Shown here one piece after another: positions 49,150-58,395 of a stretch of DNA of 64,000 nucleotides; the first letter of the stretch is position 1; each line of letters starts with the position of its first letter. The notes under the pieces are model-generated. The model saw only the letters and a program-made list of their open reading frames with translations. It was not told where the DNA came from and made no database searches. Source of the DNA: Porphyrobacter sp. TH134 (lineage in GTDB: Bacteria; Pseudomonadota; Alphaproteobacteria; Sphingomonadales; Sphingomonadaceae); NCBI RefSeq assembly GCF_002855495.1, contig NZ_PKRO01000003.1, positions 62,001 to 126,000 on the forward strand, given 5' to 3'. Made by a program: the position numbers and the translations under genes.

Positions 49150-50805
49150 ATGCCCCGCACCATCGCTTTTGCTCTTGCCGCTGTCTCTGCCCTTGCCCTG
49201 TCGGCACCGGCGCTGGCCGATACGCTGATCGACAATGTCGACGGGGTGACGATTGACGCGGATGGCAAGGTCAAGCGGTTCACCGGACTGGTCTTCGATG
49301 ATGAGGGCAAGATTACCCAGGTGCTGGCCCGCGAGGACAAGCGCCCGCAGGTCGATTACCGGCTTGATGGCAAGGGCGAGGTGATGATCCCCGGACTGAT
49401 CGACGCGCACGTCCATGTGATGGACATGGGCTTTGCCGCGCTCACCCTCGATCTGTCGGGCACCACCTCGCTTGAAGACGCGCTGGCGACGATCAAGGCC
49501 TTTGCCGATGCCAATCCGGGCCGGCCGTGGATCATCGGGCGCGGGTGGAATCAGGAAAAATGGGGTCTGGGCCGGTTCCCGACCGCCGCCGAGCTCGATG
49601 CCGTGGTCGCCGACCGCCCGGTGTGGCTGGAACGCGCGGATAATCATGCCAACTGGGCTAATACGCTGGCAATCCAGACAGCGGGCGTGACAGCCAAGAC
49701 CCCCGATCCCGATGGCGGCAAGATCATCCGCGACGCCAAGGGCGCACCGGCCGGTGTGTTCGTCGACAAGGCCGTCGCGCTGGTGGCCAAGGTCGTCCCC
49801 CCGCCGCGCCCGGAAGAGCGCGATCTGGCCTTTGCCGCTGCACAAGACGTGATGCTGGCCAAGGGCGTCACGGCAGTCGCCGACATGGGCACCAAGCCCG
49901 CCGACTGGACAACCTTCCGCCGCGCGGGTGACGAGGGGCGTCTGGTGGTGCGGATCATGTCCTATGCCGACAGCATCGAAACGCTCGAACTGATGGCAGG
50001 GGGCGAGCCGACCGGCTGGCTGTATGATGACAAGCTGCGCATGGGCGGGATCAAGCTGTTCCTCGACGGCGCGCTGGGATCGCGCGGCGCGAGCCTGAAA
50101 GAGCCTTACGCCGACGATCACGGCACGCGCGGCCTGCCGCTGCTGAGCCCGACCCAATTGCGCAACCTGATGAGCCGGGCGGCGATGGACGGGTTCCAGA
50201 CCGCGGTTCACGCCATTGGCGATGCCGCCAACGCCGAAGTGCTCAGCGCGATCGAGGAGCTGTCGGAAAGCTACAAGGGTGACCGGCGCTGGCGGATCGA
50301 ACACACCCAGATCATTGACCCGGTCGATATTGCGCGGCTTGGCCAGCACGGCGTGATCGCCTCGATGCAGCCGCTCCACCAGACCTCGGACCGGCTGATG
50401 GCCGAAGCACGGCTGGGGCCTGACCGGCTGGACGGGGCCTATCCGTGGCGCAGCGTGCTGAAGGTGGGGGGCAAGCTCGCCTTCGGATCGGACGCGCCGG
50501 TGGAACCTGCCGATCCCTTTGCCGGGATGGCAGCGGCGATCAGCCGCACCGATGCCAGCGGGCAGCCCTTCGGCGGTTGGTTTCCGGAAGAAACGGTTAG
50601 CCGTGAAACTGCACTCGCCGGGTTTACTGCGGATGCGGCCTATGCCGGGTTTGCCGAGGGGCGCTTTGGCCGCCTGCTGCCCGGAGAGCGGGCCGACTTC
50701 CTGCTGATCGACCGCGATCCGCTGTTCGCCTCGCCGGAAGCGCTGCGCGATACCAAGATCCTTCAGGTCTGGATTGGCGGCAAGAAGGTGCGCGAGGCGA
50801 AGTAG
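49150..50805 (+). CDS. Exported amidohydrolase, YtcJ-like
   Basis: 551 residues, a metal-dependent hydrolase of the amidohydrolase superfamily. A Sec signal peptide (MPRTIAFALAAVSALALSAP) ends near ALA-DTL. Metal-binding HVHVMDMG follows PGLIDA (about 82), the GAAS-like GALGSRGASL segment, AVHAIGDAANAEVL, RIEHTQIIDP and the terminal metal Asp in FGSDAPVEPADPF (about 446-458) are visible. Substrate is unknown. ATG follows AAGGATTGCC. Its stop abuts the tatC stop. Confidence 0.9.
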   Translation: MPRTIAFALAAVSALALSAPALADTLIDNVDGVTIDADGKVKRFTGLVFDDEGKITQVLAREDKRPQVDYRLDGKGEVMIPGLIDAHVHVMDMGFAALTLDLSGTTSLEDALATIKAFADANPGRPWIIGRGWNQEKWGLGRFPTAAELDAVVADRPVWLERADNHANWANTLAIQTAGVTAKTPDPDGGKIIRDAKGAPAGVFVDKAVALVAKVVPPPRPEERDLAFAAAQDVMLAKGVTAVADMGTKPADWTTFRRAGDEGRLVVRIMSYADSIETLELMAGGEPTGWLYDDKLRMGGIKLFLDGALGSRGASLKEPYADDHGTRGLPLLSPTQLRNLMSRAAMDGFQTAVHAIGDAANAEVLSAIEELSESYKGDRRWRIEHTQIIDPVDIARLGQHGVIASMQPLHQTSDRLMAEARLGPDRLDGAYPWRSVLKVGGKLAFGSDAPVEPADPFAGMAAAISRTDASGQPFGGWFPEETVSRETALAGFTADAAYAGFAEGRFGRLLPGERADFLLIDRDPLFASPEALRDTKILQVWIGGKKVREAK

Positions 50806-51618
50806 CTATTCGGCCGCAGCCTGCTCCTGCGCCGCCAGTTCTGCCTCACGCGCCAGCCGGTCTGCGGCGACAGCCTTCTCCTGAAACCGCATCAGCAGCA
50901 GCGACGCTTCGAACAGCAGCCACAACGGCACGGCCAGGATGATCTGCGAGCCGGGATCGGGCGGCGTCACGATCGCAGCAATGATGAAAATCCCGACGAT
51001 GACGTAACGCCGCGCGGCGACCATTTGCGTCCGGCTTACAATGCCCGCACGGTGCAACAGCAGCAGCAGCACCGGCAGCAGAAACGTCACCCCAAAGCCG
51101 AGAATGAACTGCATCACGAGCGTGAGATACTCGCCCGCGCTCGGCAAAGCCTGCACCTGCAATCCGCCCGCTTCGCCGCCAAAGCCCAGGAAGAACTTGA
51201 ACGCGGTCGGCATCACAATGAAATAGGCGAGCGATGCACCCGCGCCGAACAGCACCGGCGTGGCGAAGAGAAACGGCAGAAACGCCTTCTTTTCGCGTGC
51301 GTACAGCCCCGGTGCGACGAAGGCCCAGAGCTGGTTGGCGATCACCGGAAAGCTGACCATGAAGCCTGCAAACAGCGCGACCTTCAGTTCAACGAAGAAC
51401 ACCTCGGGCAGCTTGGTAAAGATAAGCTGGCCCTCGCCCTTGGGGAAAGCCTGCTTGAGCGGAAAGACCAGAATACCGAGGATTTCGTCCGCAAAATAAA
51501 GGCACACGACAAAGCCGACCCCAAGCGCCAGCAGCGCCCGGATCACGCGGGTGCGCAATTCGATCAGGTGATCGAGCAAAGGCGCGCGGCTCTCGTCGAG
51601 GTCGTCAACCTTGAACAT
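50806..51618 (-). CDS. tatC: Sec-independent protein translocase TatC
   Basis: Core receptor of the twin-arginine pathway, 270 residues, six membrane helices. The LLDHLIELRTRVIRAL start, FTKLPEVFFVELKVALFAG and QLWAFVAPGLYAREKK motifs with the twin-arginine-binding Glu are typical. The C-terminal 30-residue charged helix (about 240-270) extends the usual end. The ATG at 51616-51618 overlaps tatB by 14 bases. Confidence 0.97.
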   Translation of the reverse strand: MFKVDDLDESRAPLLDHLIELRTRVIRALLALGVGFVVCLYFADEILGILVFPLKQAFPKGEGQLIFTKLPEVFFVELKVALFAGFMVSFPVIANQLWAFVAPGLYAREKKAFLPFLFATPVLFGAGASLAYFIVMPTAFKFFLGFGGEAGGLQVQALPSAGEYLTLVMQFILGFGVTFLLPVLLLLLHRAGIVSRTQMVAARRYVIVGIFIIAAIVTPPDPGSQIILAVPLWLLFEASLLLMRFQEKAVAADRLAREAELAAQEQAAAE

Positions 51619-52036
51619 CGGCAGCGCCTTTGGGGGTGGGTTCTGGCGCAGGGATTTGCGCCAGCGGATCAGCAATGGTTTCCGCAGAGGCTGCGCCAAC
51701 CGCTGGCGCTGCATCATGGACCGGCGGCAGCGCCGCGGGTGCGGCATCCACCGGCGGCGGACCCGTCATCACCGGCGCGCCCGCTTCAGCTTCGGTCAGC
51801 GCGGCAGACCGGCGCATGATCTCTTCGTTCTGCGCCTTCCACTTCTTTTCCATTTCTTCCAGTTCCGCCTCGCGCACCATCGCATCAATGCCGGAGCGGA
51901 AATGGGCGGAGACGCGGCGCATCTTGCCGATCCATCGGCCTGCGGTGCGCATGGCAAGCGGCAGATCCTTCGGGCCGATCACCACGACCGCCACGATCAG
52001 AATGACCAGCAGCTCTCCAACGCCGATATCGAACAT
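51605..52036 (-). CDS. tatB: Sec-independent protein translocase TatB
   Basis: 143 residues. One N-terminal membrane helix (MFDIGVGELLVILIVAVVVI), a GPKDLPLAMRTAGRWIGKMRR hinge and amphipathic helix, a charged helix (about 55-80) and a Pro/Ala-rich tail. It forms the substrate-receptor complex with TatC. Adjacent to tatA and tatC on the same strand. Confidence 0.95.
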   Translation of the reverse strand: MFDIGVGELLVILIVAVVVIGPKDLPLAMRTAGRWIGKMRRVSAHFRSGIDAMVREAELEEMEKKWKAQNEEIMRRSAALTEAEAGAPVMTGPPPVDAAPAALPPVHDAAPAVGAASAETIADPLAQIPAPEPTPKGAADVQG

Positions 52037-52074
52037 GTCAGATGCGGCCGCGCCGCCTCCTCAAAAAGGAGCGA

Positions 52075-52317
52075 TTACGCGCCAGTGGCGTCGGACTTGT
52101 CAGCCGGGGCGGGCGCCGGAGCGTCCGTGGGTGCAGCCGCCGGCGGCTCGATCCGGGCGGCCTTGACGGCGGTCTCCTCGGTTTCGTTCAGCCCCTTCTT
52201 GAAGCTGGAGATGCCCTTGCCGAAATCGCCCATCATTTCGGCAATGCGCCCGCGTCCAAACAGGATCAGCACGATCAGCAGAACGATGATCCAGTGCCAC
52301 AGCGAACCAATACCCAT
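52075..52317 (-). CDS. tatA: Sec-independent protein translocase TatA
   Basis: 80 residues, pore-forming component of the Tat system. Membrane helix [20 protein letters not shown] (about 9-28), the family FGRGRI motif and the amphipathic helix [16 protein letters not shown] (about 30-45), then a Pro/Ala tail. The ATG at 52315-52317 follows AGGAGTTGTGACA; the longer upstream frame overlaps scpB and is rejected. Confidence 0.96.
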   Translation of the reverse strand: MGIGSLWHWIIVLLIVLILFGRGRIAEMMGDFGKGISSFKKGLNETEETAVKAARIEPPAAAPTDAPAPAPADKSDATGA

Positions 52318-52426
52318 TGTCACAACTCCTGATCTGCGGCGGGGCGGGAAAGAGGGCCGCATCGCCGAACCACGGTCCAGCGCGTAATGAGCCTTCCATT
52401 TAGGCCAAGCCTGCGCGAATTGCCAG

Positions 52427-53074
52427 TCAGTCCGCCAGATTCTCGTCATCTGCATCATCGGAGGCGGCGTCAGCCTCGTCGATCTCGTCCGGTTCGAACC
52501 GCAGGGCGGCTTCCATCGCCTCATCCACCGGGTCGAGCAGCCCGGCGGCCCGCAATTCGTCGATACCGGGCAAGTCGCGGCGGCTGGCAAGGCCGAAGTG
52601 GTCGAGAAAGACGGGCGTGGTCGCGTAGACCACCGGACGGCCGGGGACTTCGCGGCGACCTGCGGGGCGGACCCACCCGGCTTCCATCAGCACATCCAGC
52701 GTACCGGCACTGGTTTGCACACCCCGGATCGATTCGATTTCGGCCCGGCTGACAGGTTCGTGATAGGCAATGATGGCGAGCACTTCGGTGGCCGCGCGGC
52801 TGAGGCGGCGCACCTGCTCCTTCTCGCGGCGCAGCAGATGGGCCAGATCGGGGGCCGTCTCAAAATGCCAGCGCCCGGCCCGATCGACCAGATGCACCCC
52901 GCGCGTGCGATACCGCGCTTCCAGCTGGCCAAGCGCCGCGCGCACATCGCCCGGGGCAAGGCCGCCCAGATGGGATGCCAGCGCATCGATACTCAGCGGC
53001 TCTTCGGCAGCAAACAGCGTCGCTTCCACCGCGCGTTCAAGCGTGCCGGGCTCCTCGTCGGGCGGCGCGTTCAC
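52427..53074 (-). CDS. scpB: Segregation and condensation protein B
   Basis: SMC-kleisin accessory protein of the condensin complex, 215 residues with two winged-helix domains (e.g. [20 protein letters not shown], about 12-31, and [20 protein letters not shown], about 97-116). The acidic tail ([19 protein letters not shown]) is characteristic. The GTG at 53072-53074 overlaps the scpA stop as GTGA. Confidence 0.95.
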   Translation of the reverse strand: MNAPPDEEPGTLERAVEATLFAAEEPLSIDALASHLGGLAPGDVRAALGQLEARYRTRGVHLVDRAGRWHFETAPDLAHLLRREKEQVRRLSRAATEVLAIIAYHEPVSRAEIESIRGVQTSAGTLDVLMEAGWVRPAGRREVPGRPVVYATTPVFLDHFGLASRRDLPGIDELRAAGLLDPVDEAMEAALRFEPDEIDEADAASDDADDENLAD

Positions 53075-53862
53075 GCGGCCTTGCCTTCTTTCAGCCGGCG
53101 GATGCGCAAGGGTGAAAACGCGCCGTCCTGGGCAATCTCGGCACGGCCCCGCTTGGCAAGTTCCAGCGCGGCGACAAAGCTGGAAGCGAGCGCCGACCGC
53201 CGCAACTCCGGGGTCGCATGCGGAGGCAGAAAGTCCCGGATCTCCATCCATTCGAGCGTGACGCCAAGCATCGAGGCCACCCGCTCCAGCGCCGACTCCA
53301 GCGTCATCACCGGACGGTTCGCAACGTGATAGATGCGCGGTGCGGTGCGCGCCTTGACCTGCCCATAGGCCTGAATGATCGTGAACAGATCGCTGCGCCA
53401 CACGGTCTTGCGGTCTGTCCGCAGGCCTTCAGGTGCGCCCCGCACAAACACATCGCGTCCGATCCGGTCCCGCGCCATCAGCCGCGCCGCGGCCTCGCGC
53501 ATCGCGCCCAGGCGCTGCAGGCGCAATTGCAGCTTGAGCGCGAGTTCTTCGGGCGAAGGGTCTTCCTGCTCGGCCTTTGGCAGCAGCATCGCCGATTTCA
53601 GGTAGGCAAGCCATGCGGCCATCACAAGGTAATCGGCGGCCAGTTCCAACCGCATCGCCCCGGCGCGCTCGATATAGGTCAGGTATTGATCGACCAGCGC
53701 AAGGATCGAAATCTGCTTGAGGTCGACCTTTTGCCGCCGCGCCAGATCGAGCAGCAGGTCAAGCGGACCTTCCCAGCCATCAAGTTCGAGATAGAGCGCG
53801 TCCGGATCGCCCTTGGCCATTTCTGCGGGCAGAAACATGAAGGGCTGATCGGATGTGGTCAT
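53071..53862 (-). CDS. scpA: Segregation and condensation protein A
   Basis: Kleisin subunit of the SMC-ScpAB condensin, 263 residues. The start YLELDGWEGPLDLLLDLARR and the Lys-rich KVDLKQISILALVDQYL region are the ScpA N-terminal SMC-binding part; the C-terminal winged helix ends in FSPLRIRRLK. The ATG overlaps the nagZ stop as ATGA, and its own stop overlaps scpB. Confidence 0.96.
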   Translation of the reverse strand: MTTSDQPFMFLPAEMAKGDPDALYLELDGWEGPLDLLLDLARRQKVDLKQISILALVDQYLTYIERAGAMRLELAADYLVMAAWLAYLKSAMLLPKAEQEDPSPEELALKLQLRLQRLGAMREAAARLMARDRIGRDVFVRGAPEGLRTDRKTVWRSDLFTIIQAYGQVKARTAPRIYHVANRPVMTLESALERVASMLGVTLEWMEIRDFLPPHATPELRRSALASSFVAALELAKRGRAEIAQDGAFSPLRIRRLKEGKAA

Positions 53863-54881
53863 GCAGGCGTTCCGGCAAGTGCCAGAAGAGCATCGCGTTT
53901 CGCCAGCAATTCAGCAGCTTGCGGATCAATGCTGGGCGTAATGCGGGTGCCCGCCAAGGCCCGGTCGAGCCGGGCACGCGTGGTTTCGGACATGGTCGGC
54001 AACTCCGCGCAGATGGCTTGCATATCGTCCATTTTCGCCCAGCAATTGAGCACGATATCGCACCCGGCAGCATGCGCGCGGGCGGCGCGCTGCGAGATTG
54101 AACCGCCCAGCGCCTCCATATCGATATCATCGGTAAGCAGCAGGCCATCGAACCCGATCGCGCCCCGGATAATGTCACGGATCACGGTTTCGGAGAGCGT
54201 GGCGGGATTTTCGGCATCCCATGCGGTGAATACCAGATGCCCGGTCATGCCAATAAGCGCCTTATTCAAAGTGCGAAACGGCGCAATATCATCCTCCAGC
54301 TCAGCCGCGCTCGCTGTCACAGTGGGGAGCGCCTTGTGGGTATCGACATCGGTTCGGCCGTGGCCGGGCATGTGCTTGATGCAGCCCGTGACACCGCCAG
54401 CCGCCAGCCCTTCGAGCACTGCGCGGCCCAGCGCCGCCACCTGCATCGGATCGCTGCCGAACGCGCGGTCGCCGATCACGTCATGGGCGCCGGGCACATG
54501 CAAATCCAGCGGCGGGTGGTAATCCACCGTAATCCCCATCGCCGACAGTTCCAGCCCCATGGCCAAGGCGTTGGCGCGGGCAGCCTCGATCGCGCTGGCG
54601 GGGGCAATTTCATACAGGTTTGCAAAGGCTTGCCCCGAAGGATAGCCCGCCCACAGCGGCGGCCTGAGGCGCGCCACCCGGCCGCCCTCCTGATCGATCG
54701 AGATCAGCAGGCGGTCACGCCCATGAATATTGCGCAGGCCATCGGTAAGGCGGCGCAGCTGCGCCGGATCGACGATATTGCGCCCGAACAGGATGTAACC
54801 CGCCGGGTCGCAATCGCGGAAAAAAGCGCGCTCATCAGCGGTCAGTTCGGGGCCGCTCAAACCGAAGATAGCCGGTGTCAT
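53859..54881 (-). CDS. nagZ: Beta-N-acetylhexosaminidase NagZ
   Basis: GH3 glycosidase of cell-wall recycling that removes GlcNAc from anhydro-muropeptides. 340 residues with SIDQEGGRVARLR (about 61-73), the catalytic loop CIKHMPGHGRTDVDTHKALP (about 162-181) and the nucleophile region GLLLTDDIDMEAL (about 243-255). No signal peptide, so cytoplasmic. It precedes scpA by an ATGA overlap. Confidence 0.95.
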   Translation of the reverse strand: MTPAIFGLSGPELTADERAFFRDCDPAGYILFGRNIVDPAQLRRLTDGLRNIHGRDRLLISIDQEGGRVARLRPPLWAGYPSGQAFANLYEIAPASAIEAARANALAMGLELSAMGITVDYHPPLDLHVPGAHDVIGDRAFGSDPMQVAALGRAVLEGLAAGGVTGCIKHMPGHGRTDVDTHKALPTVTASAAELEDDIAPFRTLNKALIGMTGHLVFTAWDAENPATLSETVIRDIIRGAIGFDGLLLTDDIDMEALGGSISQRAARAHAAGCDIVLNCWAKMDDMQAICAELPTMSETTRARLDRALAGTRITPSIDPQAAELLAKRDALLALAGTPA

Positions 54882-54982
54882 GGCCGCAAAATCGCACTCT
54901 ACGGGGGGTCTAGCAAGGCCCAGGCAAGGTCAAGAGCGGGGAAAACCCGTCCAAACCCTGCCAATGCGCGACTGCCGGGCCG

Positions 54983-55687
54983 CTACTTGACCTGACAATC
55001 GACCCCATCAGCCTTCAAGGCAGCACAGAGCCGGTCGGCTTCGGCGCGGCTGCCAGCCACGGCCTGCAAACGATAAACCGTTCCGATGTCGACCTTGCCT
55101 TCAACGATCCGGTATTTGACCCCGGTGAGCGCATCGGTGCGGCGAGAGACATCAGTCCAGCCCTGTTCGGCGCGGGCGCGGGTGCCGTAGGCGGCAAGCT
55201 GCACGCCTGTTCCGGGAACCGGCGCAGGCGTGGGCGCGGGCGCGGCAGTCGCAGCGGCGGCTTGCTTCGTCCCGGCCGGTGCCGGTGTGGGCGCAGGCAG
55301 GGATGGCATGGCAGCCGGCGCATCGGCGACCACCGCCGGGCGCGAACCGCCCTCACCCACCACGGGCGCAACGCTGCCGGTGCCGGCAAATTCCTTGCCG
55401 CCCGGATTATCGGGGCGCTGCTTGACCGGGCCTTCCGGCGCGGCGATCACGCTGCCATCGGCCACCATGTCCGCGCCGGTGACCCGGTTGGAGACATACC
55501 AGACCCCGCCAACCACTGCGCCCAGCAGGGCCAGCAGCAAGGCAAAGAACCCAGCGATCTGCATCACATCAAGGCCGCCGGCGTCTTCGTCCTGCTCGTC
55601 GGATTCGAGCCACGGCAGGCTATCGGTATCAGCAAGATCAAGCTCGCTGCCCGCGTCGTCCAGTTCCTCGTACTCGGCATCGATCAT
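54983..55687 (-). CDS. SPOR domain membrane protein
   Basis: 234 residues. An acidic cytoplasmic N-terminus (about 1-40), one membrane helix (about 42-65, GFFALLLALLGAVVGGVWYV), a Pro/Ala linker and a C-terminal SPOR domain (about 160-234: GVQLAAYGTRARAEQGWTDV and YRLQAVAGSRAEADRLC). SPOR domains bind septal glycan, so it likely localises at division sites. It sits between argS and nagZ, a common order in relatives. Confidence 0.88.
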   Translation of the reverse strand: MIDAEYEELDDAGSELDLADTDSLPWLESDEQDEDAGGLDVMQIAGFFALLLALLGAVVGGVWYVSNRVTGADMVADGSVIAAPEGPVKQRPDNPGGKEFAGTGSVAPVVGEGGSRPAVVADAPAAMPSLPAPTPAPAGTKQAAAATAAPAPTPAPVPGTGVQLAAYGTRARAEQGWTDVSRRTDALTGVKYRIVEGKVDIGTVYRLQAVAGSRAEADRLCAALKADGVDCQVK

Positions 55688-55726
55688 GGCGAAACTCTAA
55701 GCCCCCCGGCGACAAAACATTTTGCG

Positions 55727-57475
55727 TCACATGCTCTCGACAGCCTCGACGCCCAACACGCCAAGCCCGCCGCGGATCACTTGCCCGATTGCTTGGGCAA
55801 GGAAAAGCCTTGCGCCGGTTAGTTGGGCATCCTGTTCCACGATGAACCGCTTTTCCGGCCGGTCGTTACCCAAATTCCAGTAGGAATGCAGATCGCCGGC
55901 CAGATCATAGAGGTAAAAGGCAATCCGGTGCGGTTCGCGCGCGCGCGCGGCGGCTTCGATTTCGCGCGGGAACTGCGCCGCGCGGGCGACCAGCGCCAGC
56001 TCTTCGGTGCCGAGCCGTTCCAGCGCCGCATCCGACGGCGTCAGGCCAGCGTCCGCCGCCTTGCGCAGCGTCGAACGGATGCGCGCATGGGCATATTGGA
56101 CATAGAACACCGGGTTATCCTTCGAGGCTTCGACCACCTTGTCGAAGTCGAAATCCATCTGCGCATCCGGCTTGCGGGTGAGCATGGTGAAACGCACCAC
56201 GTCCTTGCCGACCATGTCGACCACGTCGGCGAGCGTGACGAAATTGCCCGACCGCTTGGACATCTTGAAGGGCTGGCCGCCTTTCAGCAGCTGCACCATC
56301 TGGACGAGCTTGACCTCGAATGGCTTGGGCGAAGCGCCGTCCGCACTGGTCAGCGCGGCGACGGCGGCCTTGATCCGCTTGACCGTGCCGGCATGATCCG
56401 CGCCCCAGATATCGACCAGCGCATCGGCGGTCTGCGCCTTCTGGAAGTGGTAGGCGAGGTCCGCGCCAAAGTAGGTCCACGCCCCGTTCGACTTCTTGAT
56501 CGGGCGGTCTTGGTCATCGCCGAACCGGGTCGAGCGGAACAGCGGCAGCTGGACCGGCTCCCAATCTTCGGGCGGGGCCTTGCCCTTGGGGGCTTCGAGC
56601 ACGCCGTCATAGACAAGGTCATGCGCGCGCAGCCACGCTTCCGCGGCATCGACTTTGCCCGAGGCCTGCAATTCGGCTTCCGAGGAGAACAGGTCGTGCT
56701 TGATCCCCAGCGTCGCCAGATCCGCGCGGATCATGTCCATCATCGCGGCCACCGCGCGGGTGCGGAACAGGATCAGCCAATCGGCTTCGGGCGCGGCGGC
56801 ATATTGATCGCCAAACTCGGCGGCGAGCTGCTGGCCGACGGGGACGAGATAGTCGCCGGGATAGAGGCCTTCGGGGATGGTGATGGTCTCACCCAGCGCC
56901 TCAAGATACCGCATATGCACCGAGCGGGCGAGCACATCGACCTGCGCGCCCGCATCGTTGACGTAATATTCGCGGATGACTGTGTGGCCCGCGAATTCGA
57001 GCAGACTACCCAGGGCATCGCCCACCACCGCGCCGCGGCAATGGCCCATATGCATCGGGCCCGTCGGATTGGCCGAAACATATTCGACATTGACGGTGGT
57101 GCCCCCGCCCATCGCTGACCGGCCATAGTCACCGCCCAGCCGCGCGATGGCGGCCAGTTCATCAAGCCACGCCGCAGGCGCAAGGCGCAGGTTGATGAAC
57201 CCCGGCCCGGCGATATCCGCGCTGATGATGGCGGGATAGGCGGCAAGCTTGGCCGTGATCGCTTCGGCCAGGGCGCGGGGGTTCATCCCTGCGCCCTTGG
57301 CCAGCACCATCGCGGCGTTGGTGGCAAGGTCGCCATGCGACGCATCACGCGGCGGCTCCAGCGTGACATTGGCGAAGGACGTGCCAGCGGGCAGCGTACC
57401 GGCAGCGACCAGATCGGTCAGCACGGTTTCGATCAGCGCGGTGTAGGCGGTGTAGAGAGTTTTCGGTTCGGTCAT
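55727..57475 (-). CDS. argS: Arginyl-tRNA synthetase
   Basis: Class I aminoacyl-tRNA synthetase, 582 residues. HIGH variant in SANPTGPMHMGHCRGAVVGD (about 128-147), KMSKRSGNFVTL (about 378-389), an N-terminal ArgS domain and a C-terminal DALR anticodon-binding domain (DLAGDLHSYWNLGN). The ATG at 57473-57475 yields MTEPKTLYTAYTALIETVL; the upstream open frame reads through a REP element and is rejected. It is the first gene of the argS-SPOR-nagZ-scpAB run. Confidence 0.97.
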   Translation of the reverse strand: MTEPKTLYTAYTALIETVLTDLVAAGTLPAGTSFANVTLEPPRDASHGDLATNAAMVLAKGAGMNPRALAEAITAKLAAYPAIISADIAGPGFINLRLAPAAWLDELAAIARLGGDYGRSAMGGGTTVNVEYVSANPTGPMHMGHCRGAVVGDALGSLLEFAGHTVIREYYVNDAGAQVDVLARSVHMRYLEALGETITIPEGLYPGDYLVPVGQQLAAEFGDQYAAAPEADWLILFRTRAVAAMMDMIRADLATLGIKHDLFSSEAELQASGKVDAAEAWLRAHDLVYDGVLEAPKGKAPPEDWEPVQLPLFRSTRFGDDQDRPIKKSNGAWTYFGADLAYHFQKAQTADALVDIWGADHAGTVKRIKAAVAALTSADGASPKPFEVKLVQMVQLLKGGQPFKMSKRSGNFVTLADVVDMVGKDVVRFTMLTRKPDAQMDFDFDKVVEASKDNPVFYVQYAHARIRSTLRKAADAGLTPSDAALERLGTEELALVARAAQFPREIEAAARAREPHRIAFYLYDLAGDLHSYWNLGNDRPEKRFIVEQDAQLTGARLFLAQAIGQVIRGGLGVLGVEAVESM

Positions 57476-57517
57476 CGGTTTCTCGTGCGGTGTGCGCGGG
57501 TGATCGCGCGTGCAAAG

Positions 57518-57670
57518 AAGGAAGCGGGATCCCGGGTCAAGCCCGGGACGACGGAAGCGGCAAACCGACAAACGGCCACGAAGTGACCGCAAGGCCGACT
57601 GGCCGCCCGCAGGCGCTCCGCAGCGTAGCGGAGGAAACGCGCCGAGGACGCTCCCGCGGAGGCGGGAGCG
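57518..57670 (-). repeat. Composite element B: REP-like palindrome plus two hairpins
   Basis: On the minus strand it ends CGTCGTCCCGGGCTTGACCC then GGGATCCCGCTTCCTT (57553-57518). Before it are hairpins CTCCGC/GCGGAG (57616-57633) and CGCTCCCGC-GGAG-GCGGGAGCG (57649-57670) with the spacer CGTCCTCGG. Order and spacing follow element A at 31414, while the hairpin sequences differ. It fills most of the gap between the lipoprotein gene and argS. Confidence 0.65.
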
Positions 57671-57675
57671 AATAC

Positions 57676-58323
57676 CTAACGCGTCACATTATACGCCAGC
57701 TGCGCCTCGGTCAGCTGAAAGCCGACCAGCATTTCAAACCGCGTACGAGCGATCGCGGCCTTCACTTCGGGGTCAGCCAGCGGATCAAGCGCGGCCTCGG
57801 CATCGCCGGCGCGGCGCCTTTTGGTGATCTTTTCGCGGATATCATCGGGCAGCGCGGCATCGGCGCGGTTGATGAAGCTGGCCGCCTTGGCAGCCGCGCT
57901 GGTGCGTTCCTGCCCATCGGCAAAGACGAGCGTCACCGTACCGATGCGCTTGCTGACGACCGCGCTGCCGCCGCGCAGCACCGTGACGAAATAGGGCAGT
58001 TCCACCGTGCGCGCGCCGCGCGTGTCGCTGCGGCGGGCGTTCACCGTGAAGCTCGATTCCGAATAAACCTGTTCGCCCGTGTCATTGCAGGTGGTGCGCA
58101 GGTCGGTCATCGCAGCGCTCACATCAAGGCTGGCGACAGTGGTGTCGGTGGTGCGAAAAGTGGTGACATCCCCGGTATAGTCCGGGATTCCGGCCGCCGG
58201 GCACAGGCTGAGCACGCTGGTAATGCCCACGCCCTGATCGATCACCAGATCGCCATCCTTGGCGCAGGCAGACAAGCCCGCCACCAGTCCCACAGCAACA
58301 AAGGCGCGTGCGCGAAGCATCAT
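57676..58323 (-). CDS. Putative lipoprotein, unknown
   Basis: 215 residues. MLRARAFVAVGLVAGLSAC ends in a lipobox (LSAC, cysteine about 20), so an envelope lipoprotein. The body CPAAGIPDYTGDVTTF and FTVNARRSDTRGARTVELPY looks beta-rich. I know similar unnamed lipoproteins next to ispH or argS in related genomes but no function. The first of two adjacent ATGs (58321-58323) follows GAGGACGGCTTTA. It is divergent from ispH. Confidence 0.75.
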   Translation of the reverse strand: MMLRARAFVAVGLVAGLSACAKDGDLVIDQGVGITSVLSLCPAAGIPDYTGDVTTFRTTDTTVASLDVSAAMTDLRTTCNDTGEQVYSESSFTVNARRSDTRGARTVELPYFVTVLRGGSAVVSKRIGTVTLVFADGQERTSAAAKAASFINRADAALPDDIREKITKRRRAGDAEAALDPLADPEVKAAIARTRFEMLVGFQLTEAQLAYNVTR

Positions 58324-58395
58324 TAAAGCCGTCCTCGAATATTCCGATCCCGTGCGCCCTAGCGATGACGCACGCAAAGCGCTAGGGGGTGACAC

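Noticed and set aside
52481..52500. GGTTCGAACC resembling a tRNA T-loop
   Set aside because: It is within the scpB coding frame and there is no cloverleaf around it.
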